Of a stretch of 64,000 nt of DNA, positions 11,517 through 22,424 are shown one piece after another. Under the pieces are notes generated by a model. The model saw only the letters and a list, made by a program, of their open reading frames with translations, did not search any database and was not told the origin of the DNA. The stretch is from Larus michahellis. Taxonomy: Eukaryota > Chordata > Aves > Charadriiformes > Laridae. Location of the stretch: assembly GCF_964199755.1 (NCBI RefSeq), contig NC_133899.1, positions 30,173,446-30,237,445 on the forward strand. The letters run 5' to 3'. Both the position numbers and the translations under genes were made by a program. Position 1 is the first letter of the stretch. Every line of letters starts with the position of its first letter.

Positions 11517-14188
11517 GATAGTGCCTTTGTTACCTAGCTTTTCAACTCCATTGATTGCGAGACCAGAAACCATCCCATTGACCAGCTAAGTCTGGTCTTC
11601 AAATTAAGACCATAAATCCTACCATTCCTGAACAATGTCCCTAATACTGATCGGGCTACATCAAGTTTTGCCAGAGAAAGGCTCTTTTCATGTTCCCGCA
11701 GCTTGTGAACCTCAGCAGGCTGAACCAGCCCCTGCCCGTGGCACAGAGCAATTGACAAAAGGTGGCAAGGTCTATTCCTAATAAAAAGGCACTGCAGCCC
11801 AAATCCCTGGCTGCTATAAATGGATATGTCCCCAGAGGAGCCAGGACAATTCAAGAGGGGACAGTATATGGCCTGGAATATGTCTAATTTACCTGCCCCT
11901 GGGGGAAGCTGGTATCAGTCACCAGACTTTCCACGGCCAGACTTCCTCCGTGAAGAAGCAGCGAGAAAGACCTGCTCATCTGGGCTTCACAACAAGGTGC
12001 CGAATGCGTCCTCCAGAGCAGAAATTTCCTAAACTGCTGCCTGCTAAAGCTGGGTGGATAGAGCTGGGGAAGGATACCTCTATACAGCCCAGATGCTTTT
12101 ACCTTTCCCTCAGCATCTCCTGCTGGCTACTGTCAGCGGCAGGATATCGGGCGACACAGCCCTTTGCTCCGACCCGGGTGGCGGTTCCTCTCTTTTCATG
12201 TGTTTACAATGAGAGCAGGAGGGAGCTGCCTGCCCCGACCCCAAAAGGGAAATACAGTCAATGCAGAAAACATTTGTCCGGGGAGGCTTCCTGCCCTCTC
12301 CCCCACTGTAACTCAGGTTTGAAGACAGGGTAAAATACACTGATTTCTGACATGGTCAGCACAGCAGGAAGAGTAGCTGAAATTCAAGACCCAGTGGACT
12401 TTTGCAGCCATCATGTAACAGGAAAGTATTGTCAAAAATCAAAGCACTGCAGGACTGTTACTATAGCTGTTCAGCTTCAAAGAGCCAAAACGAACCTGAG
12501 AAATTGAGTGCTGTGCAGGATACAGATATGACTCATCGCAAGGGACCTTGCAGCCCATACGCTCCAAAACACTCCAGGAAGAAGAAAATCAACTGTATCA
12601 TCACTGCCAGTGTCGAGAAAGCAAACTGAGGCACAAACAAATCCACTGATTTGCCCCTGCTCACCTGACATGTGTACGGCAGAGCCAAGAGCCAAGCACA
12701 GTCCCCAGGTTGTACAGTCATGCCTTCTCCATATCTGCTCCCTCTCTTTTCCGAGCAGGTAGATGCAACCATCTCCCTTCTTACAGAAAGCCTTTCAACT
12801 GGAGCAGGTATTTCAAGCTGGGGTTGCAGAGCTGTGAATGGTTCAACACTGAGGCTTTGCGACGGAGCTTCTCTCTGGCCACGCTTTGCTCCCTGCTTTG
12901 CATGTACAGTTGTCCCAGGGAAGTCAGCTTCCCCTAATTCACGTAGAGCAAAATTCCTTTCCCTTGTTCTTAGGTAGTGAACGTCATGCTAGGTTGAATG
13001 TGCAGTGCCAAATGACACTTTCAAGAGGTCCACATGGCAGTCAGTGAGGATTTTTGTCTGGTGCTGGTGGTCGGTGTCCAGGTGAAGGGGACAACCAACA
13101 TGCTACAAAAAAGCAGGAGGGGTTTTCATGGGAGATGTGACAGCCTTTGTGCACAAAAGACAAAAGGGCTGTTTAACTGCTTCGGACAGGTGGGATGGTG
13201 AGATTTTAATCGGTGGCTTTGAGGAGCATTAAATGCCCTCAGGGAGATGAAGGTGGCCTGGGAAGAGTCTTCTCATGCTCTGAAATGTGTGGGCTGCTTT
13301 GACTGCCTGCAGATGCTGAGCAGGACGTACCATCCCAGCTGTGGCATAAAGGCTGCAAAAGCCAAAAAAAAAAAAATGGTCGCAAGTATCAAAAATCGGT
13401 GGGAATTCAGCAGAATAAAGACCTAGTAGTGTAAGAACTGCTGGAGAAAAATCCCCAGATTTGCAATTACCAGTGGCAGGAATCAAGTTGGCTCCTTTAA
13501 CCTCACTGGGGTGTGCCCACCTGTGGGAACCCAGCAGAGCTGGACAGAGAAGGCTGGGCGCCAGTCAGATGGGTTGGTGGGCTCTGGCATTGGCTGTACT
13601 TTTGTCACCCACAGCAAATCCATAGAATCTCCACTGACTTTTGCTCTCCTCCTTAAAAGACTGTCTAGAAGTGTTAGCTGGGCTTCAGTCAATACATCCT
13701 TCCCACTCTCCCTCTTCCGCCTCCCAGTCTGGCTGCTACTGCATCAGTCAAAGCCCCCCTTCACACCCAGCAGTGTTTCCTTCTGAACACTTGCTGAGGT
13801 TTCTACTATCTCACCGTATCTGGGTACAGCCCTTATTTCCTGTTGGCTGCAATGGAAGGAAGTTTGCCACTTTCTAACCCTACTTCTAAGCCTGAGATGA
13901 TAGAACAGCCAGACTCCGTGAGAGAAATCCAGCCAAGGAAATGACTTCAGCATCGAGGAGATGTTTTGCAGGTGTTCCCAGCTCTAGCAAAGAGCTTGCA
14001 GGAACTTATAGATATTCTACGTGAGAAAACTCTATGCATAGATAGAGAGGGACACGTTGCTTTAAATTGTTTTCTTACTACAATTTCGAGGTTTATTAAG
14101 GACACAAGATAATTTGCAGGTTTCCCATAATACTTGTGATGCCAGTTAGAAAAATAACAAGAACAGATGGACTGTGAGATGCAATTTG

Positions 14189-14216
14189 AAAAAAAAAAAC
14201 AAACAAAAAAACACAA
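14189..14216. repeat. A/C-only low-complexity tract
   Basis: Twenty-eight bases without G or T: an A run followed by CAAAC units. One of several such tracts in the window. Confidence 0.75.
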
Positions 14217-14241
14217 GCACTTTTTTAAAGGCAGCTAACCT

Positions 14242-14272
14242 CAGCAGCAGCAGCAAACTGCTCCTGCTGCTG
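14242..14272. repeat. CAG/CTG inverted repeat (hairpin)
   Basis: A left arm of CAG units (14242-14256) faces a right arm of CTG units (14258-14272), with one mismatch and almost no loop. In RNA or single-stranded DNA this would fold into a near-perfect hairpin of about 14 pairs. Confidence 0.7.
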
Positions 14273-15279
14273 TTTGACACGGCGGTCTCTATGCAGAATT
14301 ACAGAAGGCAGAGCGATGAAATTCCCTCCTTCCTATTCAACCACACTGCAGCTTTTACAATTCCACAGACAAAAAGAAAAAGAAAAAAAAAAAGTGACAG
14401 CAACCAACAAACTACAGTTTACATTAAATCTGTCTCAGTGAGAACAGGACACTTGGGGAAGGTTCAAGCATGCATCCTTGGAAATGAAGGCAACTGCATC
14501 CAGAAGACAAGACACTTAATCTGGGGAAGGCAGGTGCTGATATTACTCTCAGCAGCAATTCTCTCCTAATGGCTATCTGAGAATGTGACTTTGTTTTGTA
14601 AGCTCCCATGAGCCCCCTCTCACTTGGCAAATCTTCCTGTTTTCACATAATTTCCCATTTTGTTCAGGGGAGAAATGAGAGATGAACATGGATCTGTCCT
14701 CCTCCAGGTGGGAACCAGAGGACAAAGGATCATACATGGCTGTGGTCACCAGGGGGCTGTTGCAGCAGCTCCCAGGTGTCCCCTAGTTTGTAAATAGCGT
14801 GTCTGAGGAGGTGTGAACCATTCCTTCGCATGTCTGCTCTCTTTCCTGTCCTGGGCTTGTCTCACCCACGTTGACCACGTTACTTGGCCACTCCGCAGCT
14901 TTCCTGCGAGCACATCTAGCTGCCCCCCAGCTCTGTGTGCATCCTTGGAGGAGCAGGTCTCCATGGAGCTGAGCAGCGCAGGGAAGTGTGGGAACACCCT
15001 CTGTAGTCCTCTGTTTCCCACCACCTCAGCCAGGGGCTCACTGAAACCAAACCACGATCATCGTGTTTTGGCTTGGGCCCCCCAGCTCTGGGAAGTGTCA
15101 GGAGAGGCTCCTTGGGCTCTGCGGAGTCTCACTGATTTTATATGAAGTCAATTCCCCTCCTATCCCTGGACAAAAGCAGATGGGAAAACATACAATTTGG
15201 GGTTTACAGATTTAACATGTTTCTTGTTTCAAGGAATTGTCTCTTGCAAGACAAGAATTTCTCAACGGAATAGCTCCAA

Positions 15280-15380
15280 TTAAGCAAATCACTGAAATAT
15301 GTGCTTAACTGTAAAAGTCCACTGATATTAAGCAAAACACTTAATCATGAGCTTAAGTACTTTGCCGGGTCAGGGCTGAA
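15280..15380. repeat. Ancient amniote interspersed repeat fragment
   Basis: Contains attaagcaaaacactt and gcttaagtactttgcc followed by gggtcagggct. This wording resembles an old repeat with alternating ttaagca / tgcttaag motifs found across amniote genomes. Identified by eye; the family name is unknown to me. Confidence 0.45.
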
Positions 15381-15613
15381 TGTGCATTCACCCTAATTTC
15401 AAGGTAACAGTCTGGATACTTCTTTCCATTTCACTGGCCTGAAGGTCTTTTCTTTGACTGTTATTCCTGACATACTTCAGCGTAAGAAGAACTAACGGCG
15501 GGGGCGAGGTGGCAGAAATGTTGGCAATTGCATTTACATTACCGGGAAGGAGCTAAAATCCGACAAGAACAAAGAGGCTGTTACACGGGGTGCAATGCCT
15601 TTGCGGCCTGTTT

Positions 15614-15633
15614 CCACCCACCCCCCACCCCCC
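15614..15633. repeat. C-rich run, G-quadruplex-prone on the minus strand
   Basis: Runs of 2, 3, 6 and 6 C's separated by single A's. The complementary strand could form a G-quadruplex. It lies about 330 bp beyond the GPHB5 stop codon. Confidence 0.6.
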
Positions 15634-15958
15634 ACAGTGACTGTTTAGTCCATGTGCACTTTGTGCATGAAGAAAGGTCACACAGTGTGAAAAGCCTTTA
15701 AGGAAGGGAAACTGCATCATTATTTTTCCCCCAGAGGATTTGCTATTGTAAGGCTGTGTACTACATTTCTACAGCAATAACGCTTCGAACAGTATGAGGA
15801 GAGGGGATTTAGCCTCATCCGCCCAAAAAAGTCCATGATTAGGAGCATTACAGTGCGAGATCAACTTCTGGACCGACTTACACCCTCTGTAATGCTGGGG
15901 AGGGTATGAAGCCAGGGAAGAATTTGGCCCCTCCTTGCCTGACCTGGGAAAGGAGAGC

Positions 15959-16147
15959 TCAGGCAGTCTCGCATTCGGTCGTGGCTGTGGAGCAGATGTC
16001 ACAGTCGCAGCGGATGGCCACTGGGTACGTGTAGAAGGGATCCACATCGGGGGCACACTTGGGCAGCTTCACCGTCATCATCTTGGTCTCGTTGTAGGTG
16101 CAAACACGGTGGTAAAATTCGGTGTAAGGTGGTTGCAGCACGGGCTT
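15959..16147 (-). CDS. GPHB5: GPHB5 coding exon 2 (second knot half and stop)
   Basis: Sixty-two codons and a TGA, from KPVLQPPY to TTECETA, after a CCCCCACAG acceptor. It holds the sequon at residue 87 and the last six cysteines. No AATAAA is evident on the minus strand just downstream, so the 3' end of the transcript is not placed. Confidence 0.97.
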   Translation of the reverse strand, partial: KPVLQPPYTEFYHRVCTYNETKMMTVKLPKCAPDVDPFYTYPVAIRCDCDICSTATTECETA

Positions 16148-18276
16148 CTGTGGGGGAGAAATGCTGGCCTCAGGCAAGAAGTGAGACAAACATCTGGAGT
16201 CCCAGTTTCCTCAAGGGGATTTAGTGTAAATAGGGGAGGGACTGGGTAAGGTGGAAGGAGCCAGGGAAATAATTTTTAGGTTACATCCTTCAACACCTGC
16301 CTCTTGGAGCCCTGCCATGGAGGGGAGTGGGTGTATGTGCGTGTTTCTGTTTGTTTAAAGCATAAAGCTCCGATTAAAGCTGCCTGAAGGAAGGCAAAAG
16401 CCTATCCAAAAAGCTGGGTTTCAGCAGAATATTAGTGTTTCGACCAAATGCGCATGTTTGCCAAAAGCAGCTGCTTTCTTCCAAAAGGATTGATTTTCCA
16501 TCAAAGAAAATGCGTTCTGCTGGAAACCCTTCCACGTGCACGAGCTGCCTAAGAGCAGAGGTGCATCCGGGTGCCAAATGGCTGGTTTTTTTCTGAGCCA
16601 GCCCGGTCTTCCCAGTCAGGCTGCACGTCCCGCAAACCCCAATGGACGTACACCGTGGGGGATGCGCTCAGCACAGCAGCCAGTATAGAATTCTGCAGTT
16701 CCTCATGAGAAAAACAGCTTGGCCAGAGACCTCAGCCATCAGGAGATGATGGGAGCCCGCAGGCCCTGAAACCCACGCTCCCACATGGCATCACAGTAGC
16801 ATTGCTTTTGCTGAAAAGTATGTTTTTCCTCAACAAGGGCACCCATTTTCCAAAGACCTCAAGAAGGGTCAGCGCAAACAGGAATGGCAGCCCACTGTCA
16901 TCCTCTCCCTTGCAGAGATGGGAAAGAGCATAAGGTAAACCAGCCAGGAGACATTTCAATTTTTCCTTTCTTTCCCTCTGTGCTGTGTAAAGAGCCTGCC
17001 CTGGGAACTGAAAATGATGGCATGGGAAAGAACAGACGCAACGTTTCAGCTAGAAGATATCCAGACACTCTCCGTCTTACCAATCCCCCCCCCTCCGCCC
17101 CATCCAAGTACATCATGGTGCTTTCTAGAAGCTGTTGAGCCTACAAGCAGATGCATTCAGCTGAACTACATCCCAGCGGTACTGCAGTACGGTAAGAGTG
17201 CCTGCAAGGTCTGTGCTACCAGAGGAGCTTGGGAGTAAGGGGAACCAGGTGAGAAGAGGTTCCTCAAAGGAACCTTATCCCACTGCAGAAATCTGGCCAC
17301 CGGCAGCCTTTCCCCTCATCCCATCAAGCAGTGAGAGAGGGCAGTCAGAGCTGGCACGTAGACCCCGCCTCCTCCTCTGCTCACTTTTTACAGAGCCCTT
17401 GTCTTCTTGTGGACAAAATCCCTCTGGAGACCCTCAAAGCTTCCCTGAATAAGTTAAACTGGGTCTGGCCCCTTGAGCCTTCCAGTGGCAGAAAGACGAC
17501 GACAGTCAGAAACTTGTTCTCTGAAGTGTGTGTAGATGTACTTATGTGCTTTCTTTCTTCCCCTGTACCCCTCTAAATCATAACTACTTCATATTTATAC
17601 AGGGCTGTGACTTAAAACAGGACCGAATTAGAAACAGACTTTATCTTTGGGATTTGCTTTTTGGAACAAAATATATTACCCATCAACTGGGAGCTCCATC
17701 TTAATCTCAAAGGAATTTTTTCCAGTAAAGTAATAAAGGCCTCCTCTCCTAAAGTGGTTAAGCTGTAAGAGGCTTTCAAATTGCATAATAACAGCATTAC
17801 ATAAGTGATTCATTAATATCATCACTTGATGCGCATCCCCCTTTGAGGCAGTGGAAGGAGGGAGGGAACAACTTACAGCAGAGTGCTCTGCCACCGACAG
17901 TGGTAGCAAGAAGGTCGTGGAGCACGACACAGCCCTTGCCTGCTTTGTAGGTAGCTTCAAGCTATTATTTAATGCTTACTGGGTTTCTATCGAGGGCTTT
18001 TCTTGGCGGGGGAAGCACCACCCAGGGATGTCGGTGCCAGCCAGCCACCCTCAGCCCTGCGCGCAGCCTCACCTCCCAAGTCTCGCAGCGTCCCCAGCAT
18101 GCGTCCGTTGTCACCCGCAGCCCCCTGCAGCCGTGTTTCTTGGCCAGGAAGGTGAACTCACGCACAGCGCAGCCAATGAAGGTGCGCAGGTCGATGGCGG
18201 AGGTCTTGAGTGTGCTGCCGCAGCCGGCCAGCAGCAAGAGAAGCAGAGTGCCCAGGATCACACAGTGGAGCTTCAT
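15959..18276 (-). CDS. GPHB5: GPHB5, glycoprotein hormone beta-5 (thyrostimulin beta subunit)
   Basis: Complete coding sequence: complement of 18073-18276 joined to 15959-16147, 130 codons plus stop, the length known for human GPHB5. The product is a secreted cystine-knot subunit that pairs with GPHA2 to form thyrostimulin, an ancient ligand of the TSH receptor. Residues 1 to about 20 form a signal peptide (MKLHC then a leucine run). The mature part has ten cysteines (36, 50, 60, 64, 84, 99, 115, 117, 120, 127), enough for the five bonds of GPB5. The chain ends soon after the knot, without the seatbelt of LH, FSH and TSH beta chains. N87-E-T is an N-glycosylation sequon in CTYNETK. FIGCAVREFTFLAKK and DPFYTYPVAIRCDC are GPB5 signatures. 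The intron falls after CETWE, phase 0. I chose ATG 18276 rather than the in-frame ATG at 18321 because a good acceptor (ctgcctcag) ends one base before it and the signal peptide starts there. Confidence 0.97.
16148..18072 (-). other. GPHB5: GPHB5 intron between coding exons
   Basis: A 1925-bp GT-AG phase-0 intron. It contains a 9-base C run near 17085. A few antisense frames run through it; none is protein-like. Confidence 0.9.
18073..18276 (-). CDS. GPHB5: GPHB5 coding exon 1 (signal peptide and first knot half)
   Basis: Sixty-eight codons from MKLHC to CETWE. The upstream acceptor (pyrimidine tract then CTCAG) leaves a single C before the ATG; the donor is GAG/GTGAGG. It holds the signal peptide and mature cysteines 36, 50, 60 and 64. 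Confidence 0.96.
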
Positions 18277-18277
18277 G

Positions 18278-19905
18278 CTGAGGCAGAAGGGAGAGAAGAG
18301 AAGGGTTGGGAGAGCCAGCACAGTCCAGGAGGCAAGAATTGCGCAGGCTCAGCTCCAGAGCTGGGACACCCCTCCCTCCCCTCAGACGCACTCTTCCCCA
18401 TCCTCATTCAGCCCAAGAGAAGATGGGCGGATGTGCAAATGAGGGGTCACCTAGTCCCAGGAGGGGAAAGCCTGAGTGAAAGGGTCTAACAGAAAGCAGC
18501 AGCGTGCAGACTTCCCCTGCAGAGCAGTGGGGTTTGTCTGGAAGAGCTAAAGCCACCTGCCAGTGCCTCACACCCACTGAAATCTCCATATTGCAAGTTT
18601 ACTTTGCAGCAAATACCTTCCTACCACCCCAGCTGGGATGCCCTGAGTTTGTGCCAGGCCAATGGTTGGATAGGCCTTTGGCTGATTTCTCATTGCACAC
18701 GCATTTTGTTGGCTGAAGACCCTGGCATTACTGGCCCTGGCAAGGTCAGTCTAGAAGGGTTGTGTCTGTCTGTCTGTCTGTCTGTCATCCACACCCATGG
18801 GAAGTGGCAGGTTCCCTACTTTGCTGCACCAGGAGACAGCAGCACAGCTGCAGCTCCATGCGTTCAGCAGGGTTAGGTCTGCAGGTAACACCAGCATTTT
18901 GACAAGGACGCCTAATTCTGGACACTGTCAGCCTAAGCTAGGAGCCAAGCGCCCCTGAATTTGTGCTATAATCTCTGGAGAGATCAGCGCCTCCCAAAAG
19001 TGTTATTGGAGTTGCCATTACCAATACTCTGAGTGTTGGACTTGTGCTGGTCCATGCCCAGGGCTGCAGCCAGAGAGGCAAAGGCAACTGCTGGTTGTCC
19101 CTCCTGCACACACTGCCCTACCAGCCAGCTCAGAGCCAACCAAGGCTGTTAAGCTGGTGAGTAGAGCTGTTTAGGTGGGGTGGACATGGCCAAGGGCACC
19201 AGAAGAGGCTTGAGCTCCTCACATTTTCCAAGCACCCCAGCATCAGCCAAGTCCCTTTGATACTTGCTGCCTTTCTATCTCAAACCATCAGCGAAGAAAG
19301 CAGCCAGCCTCTCTGGAAAACTTTCTCTGTCAAAAAAAGAGAGTTGGAAAGTAACTCTAAGCCACAAGATCCATTTTATACCTCACATACTTGCATTGCA
19401 TTTAAAAATGTCAACCTCGAAACCCCAGACTTGACATTTGACTGAGAAAGTCAGCTACTGCGCGGGGCACACAGACTGGTGTGCATTGGCCTGTGTCCTC
19501 TGCTGGAGAGACTTAAGTTAAATGAGCTTGGCCTGCCTTTTTGCCTGACTGATGTTTGAGTCTCCAGGCTCCTGTTAAACCAAACGCTTTAAATTTACCA
19601 GATCAGAGTTTTAGACTACCACACGAAGTTTGCTACAGTTTGCCTTCATATATGTGGCCATGCATACACTATAGTCTTATGTGTGATTAAATCTTGATTA
19701 CACGTATGTTTATATATAAGCTTCAACACAGTAAAACAAAACAAAACAAAAGCAAAATTCCTTATTTTTAAAAGCAGACATTAGAGAGCAAAAGAGACAA
19801 ACTTCAGAAGACATTGAACATTTTTCCTTTGCCACTTTAGCAAAACCTGCTGCTTTACTCACGAGCCGCAGCCATGACACAGGGTAAACACAGAAGCACG
19901 CTCAC
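18278..19905 (-). other. GPHB5: Probable GPHB5 5' UTR intron
   Basis: Interval between the coding-exon acceptor and a GT donor next to the predicted leader exon (GAG/GTGAGC, or CAA/GTGAGG five bases upstream). It contains the TGTC microsatellite. No other gene seen. Confidence 0.6.
18763..18786. repeat. (TGTC)6 microsatellite
   Basis: Six perfect TGTC units inside the predicted 5' UTR intron of GPHB5. Likely polymorphic in length. Confidence 0.9.
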
Positions 19906-20038
19906 CTCACTTGTTGGAGTCAGATCTCCTTTTGCAGTTTTAAATTGCAGATGGTGTTTCAGGATGTCAGGGCGAGCAGCAGCAGACCCGCACAGCAATC
20001 TTGGTCAGCGTTGCGCTCGGTAGATCTCCCTAGCAGCT
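19906..20038 (-). other. GPHB5: Predicted non-coding first exon of GPHB5
   Basis: On the minus strand a TATA box at 20064-20070 would place the start of transcription near 20034-20040. A donor (GAG/GTGAGCG, or CAA/GTGAGG) ends the exon about 130 bases later. It would splice to the acceptor just before the GPHB5 ATG at 18276. Inferred only from the order of signals. Confidence 0.5.
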
Positions 20039-20063
20039 GCTACTGGGTTGCTTAATTGTGCAA

Positions 20064-20070
20064 ATTTATA
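20064..20070 (-). promoter_or_regulatory. GPHB5: TATA box of GPHB5
   Basis: TATAAAT on the minus strand, about 30 bases upstream of the predicted start of the leader exon. There is no CpG island, in keeping with a tissue-restricted hormone gene. A ONECUT/HNF6-like TTGTCAATCA lies 10 bases upstream of it (20080-20089). Confidence 0.5.
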
Positions 20071-20079
20071 GAAAGGGTC

Positions 20080-20197
20080 TTGTCAATCAAGGCAAGACAG
20101 AGGCAGATCCTTACTTGAAGTACCTAAGGCATCAAAGTCATTGACTGTAAAGCAAGCCTCTCCCTTCTGACAGCGATTATCTTAAAGGGTATTGATT
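20080..20197 (-). promoter_or_regulatory. Candidate proximal promoter elements of GPHB5
   Basis: Two sites resembling the ONECUT (HNF6) core: TTGTCAATCA at 20080-20089, which fits the consensus DWRTCMATND, and ATTGATT at 20191-20197, one mismatch from it. Short sites arise often by chance; this is inference only. Confidence 0.25.
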
Positions 20198-21929
20198 CAT
20201 AACATCAGCCCTGAAACAAAAGGAGTATCTTGCTGAGTGAAATAATGAGCATGCACTGGGGCAAAATGGGTCTTCTTTTCATAGTGGAATTGCAACACCT
20301 TTGCGAGGAGATTGGAGACTGGCCCTGAAATCATCATTACCTCCCCTAATCAACAAGCCCTGAGTAAACACCCTGAAGGGAGGCTTTTCAAATATTTGTG
20401 CAAACAAACCCCGGAATTTTTGTCAACCGCATAAGACCATTTTTGACTTGATTGCTCTGTACAAGTAAGGGCAAGGGATGGGGGGAGGAGGGGTGAGTTT
20501 GCAAGACAAGCAAATGTTCTCTTGACGAGCCAGGCAGCTGTCACACAGGTAAGCACCACCGTGCAAAAGAAATTTGGAAATCGTGTCCATTGCCTTCGCC
20601 ATGCAAACACTATTTTCAGCTATTCGTAGGAGAGAAAGAAGCCAAGGAGCCTTGGTACTGTGAACAACATGCTGGTCAGTGAGTTCATAAAAGACAAGCA
20701 GGTAAGAGAAGTCCAGACATAAGATCACGCAGTGACCTCGGGAAAGTCACCTCCCTTCCCTGCCACCAGCTCGTGGCCTGACAGTGATTTCCCAGCACTG
20801 GCTGCTCCAGTACCCAGGCGCACCCAGAAAAGGCACAGTAAGGGTTGGTGATTATGGACCCCTCGGGGTGCTGCTGATAAAGGTGGCCACAGCAATACAA
20901 CCCAGCCCTGAGAACAGAAAACACCAGAGAAAAGCTTGATTTAAATAAATCCCATCCTACAATATTTTAGAGAGAAAAAAAACCAACAAAACAAAACAGC
21001 ATCTGTTGATGTCCAGAAAATGCATCTCTCATCAAATATGAAACAGTAATTACTGCAACTTTATAATTTACCTTACAAGTATCAAGTATATACTTCTGTT
21101 GGGTTGTATTCATGCCTTCTGTAGCATGACCTATGGAAACCAGCAAATAGTCACTGAGGAAATGTGATATTGCAGCATCCAGGACCAAACGAGGTATATT
21201 ACACAGGTGCTCTCCCCTTTTCAGGGTGAATAACCCATGGTTCAGCACCCACATTTGGCTTTTTTCTTCCTACCATGTGGCCATGCTATTTCCCTGGTCA
21301 GTAATTTGCACTGGTTACATGCACACAAGCTGGCGTGTAAAAGGCTGGTTATTCACCCTCAAGATTTGTCTTTTCTGTCTAAATTAGGAAATGGCGATTG
21401 GAAGTGAAAGGGGGAAGCAAATCTTTTGTCCGCAGCCAAGCAAGATCTGCACGGTCACCTCAGGACATTTTGCATAACCAGGAGCCACCGTCCCCTCTTT
21501 AGAGATGACACACGGGCAGCAGAGCTTTACCTACGCTTACTGGAAGTGCTGGTGTCCGCACCATTGCAACTATCCTAACTTTCCTTTACCCTCCCCAGAG
21601 TTACTCCCCTTAACCATGTACTTCTAATGCAGCAGCAAAGGAGGTTCCTATCAGGACTCGGGCTTTATCAGCCATACAAACACTCTGCCCTAGAGGCTGT
21701 GGTCAGAGGGGATAAGCTTTGCCCGTCAAGATAGGGAGGCATCCAAGTGCCAGGCATTCTCCAGCCGTGAGACTCCAGCAGTGAGATACGTCCCTTCTTC
21801 CAAGCTCAGCCTCCAGGCCCATTCAAACACTTCCTGAAACACAGAAGAGCAGAAGGCGTTGAGTGCTATTGCCGTATTGCCGTCAGGGTATGGGAAACAA
21901 CTGCTTCGGAAAATGAATTCACTTAACAG

Positions 21930-21966
21930 AAAACCAAAACAAAACACAACCAAACCTCAAAACAAA
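21930..21966. repeat. A/C-only tract
   Basis: AAAACC/AAAACAAC-type units, one T only. Same style as the tracts at 22371, 24247, 53479 and 53852. Confidence 0.7.
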
Positions 21967-22370
21967 GGGGAAAAAAATAAAGATTTTTTTTTTTTTTTTG
22001 GCAGGAGGAAGGGAAGAACAAAGAAGAAAGGAACAGAATTTTTACTAAAAATTTAAAACTGTCCTGAAGCTGGGAAAGAGGAGATATTTAAGATCATTCC
22101 CACTATTCTTGCTCATTATTATTCACAACCCTATTCACAGTAAAGCAGACTCCATCTTCAAGTGAAGACCTGTCAGGTGGGATGATGAGTCTTCCTGTGG
22201 AGGTATTGTAATTGTCCCCACAGACATGATCACCAAACATCCTGGACACCTATTTCTCCTATTGAAACCAGCAGGGAAAAAAGCAGGAGAGGCAAAGCCA
22301 AATCAGATCACAGGGAGGTCAAGAGAAACTGTCAAAGTCTTGCCACTGATTTAAAAATATCAGCAACTTT

Positions 22371-22424
22371 CAAAAAAAAAAAAAAAGCCAAAAACGAACA
22401 AAAAAAACACAAACAAAAAAACCC
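22371..22424. repeat. A-rich A/C tract
   Basis: An A run followed by CAAAAACGAACAAAA-like and ACACAAACAAAA-like units ending in CCC. Confidence 0.75.

Larger units (their letters stand above)
10561..15958. other. Intergenic DNA between RHOJ and GPHB5
   Basis: No gene recognised. Contents: two poly-A runs close together (11464-11481 and about 11502-11516), an A/C-only tract (14189-14216), a CAG/CTG hairpin (14242-14272), an old repeat near 15280-15380 and a C-rich run (15614-15633). The longest frames (about 130 codons) have composition typical of chance frames. Confidence 0.7.

Noticed and set aside
15769-16056. 95-codon minus frame over the GPHB5 last exon
   Set aside because: Out-of-frame shadow of the conserved GPHB5 reading frame.
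17965-18321. Earlier in-frame ATG at 18321 for GPHB5
   Set aside because: It would place residues MLALPTLLFSPFCLS before the real signal peptide, across a clear acceptor (pyrimidine tract + CTCAG) that ends just before the ATG at 18276.
17851-18489. 212-codon plus-strand open frame
   Set aside because: It is antisense to GPHB5 coding exon 1 and its GC-rich flanks; product composition is not protein-like and the minus strand is clearly the coding one.
18763-18786. TGTC repeat as a functional element
   Set aside because: A simple microsatellite; no context suggesting a role beyond length variation.
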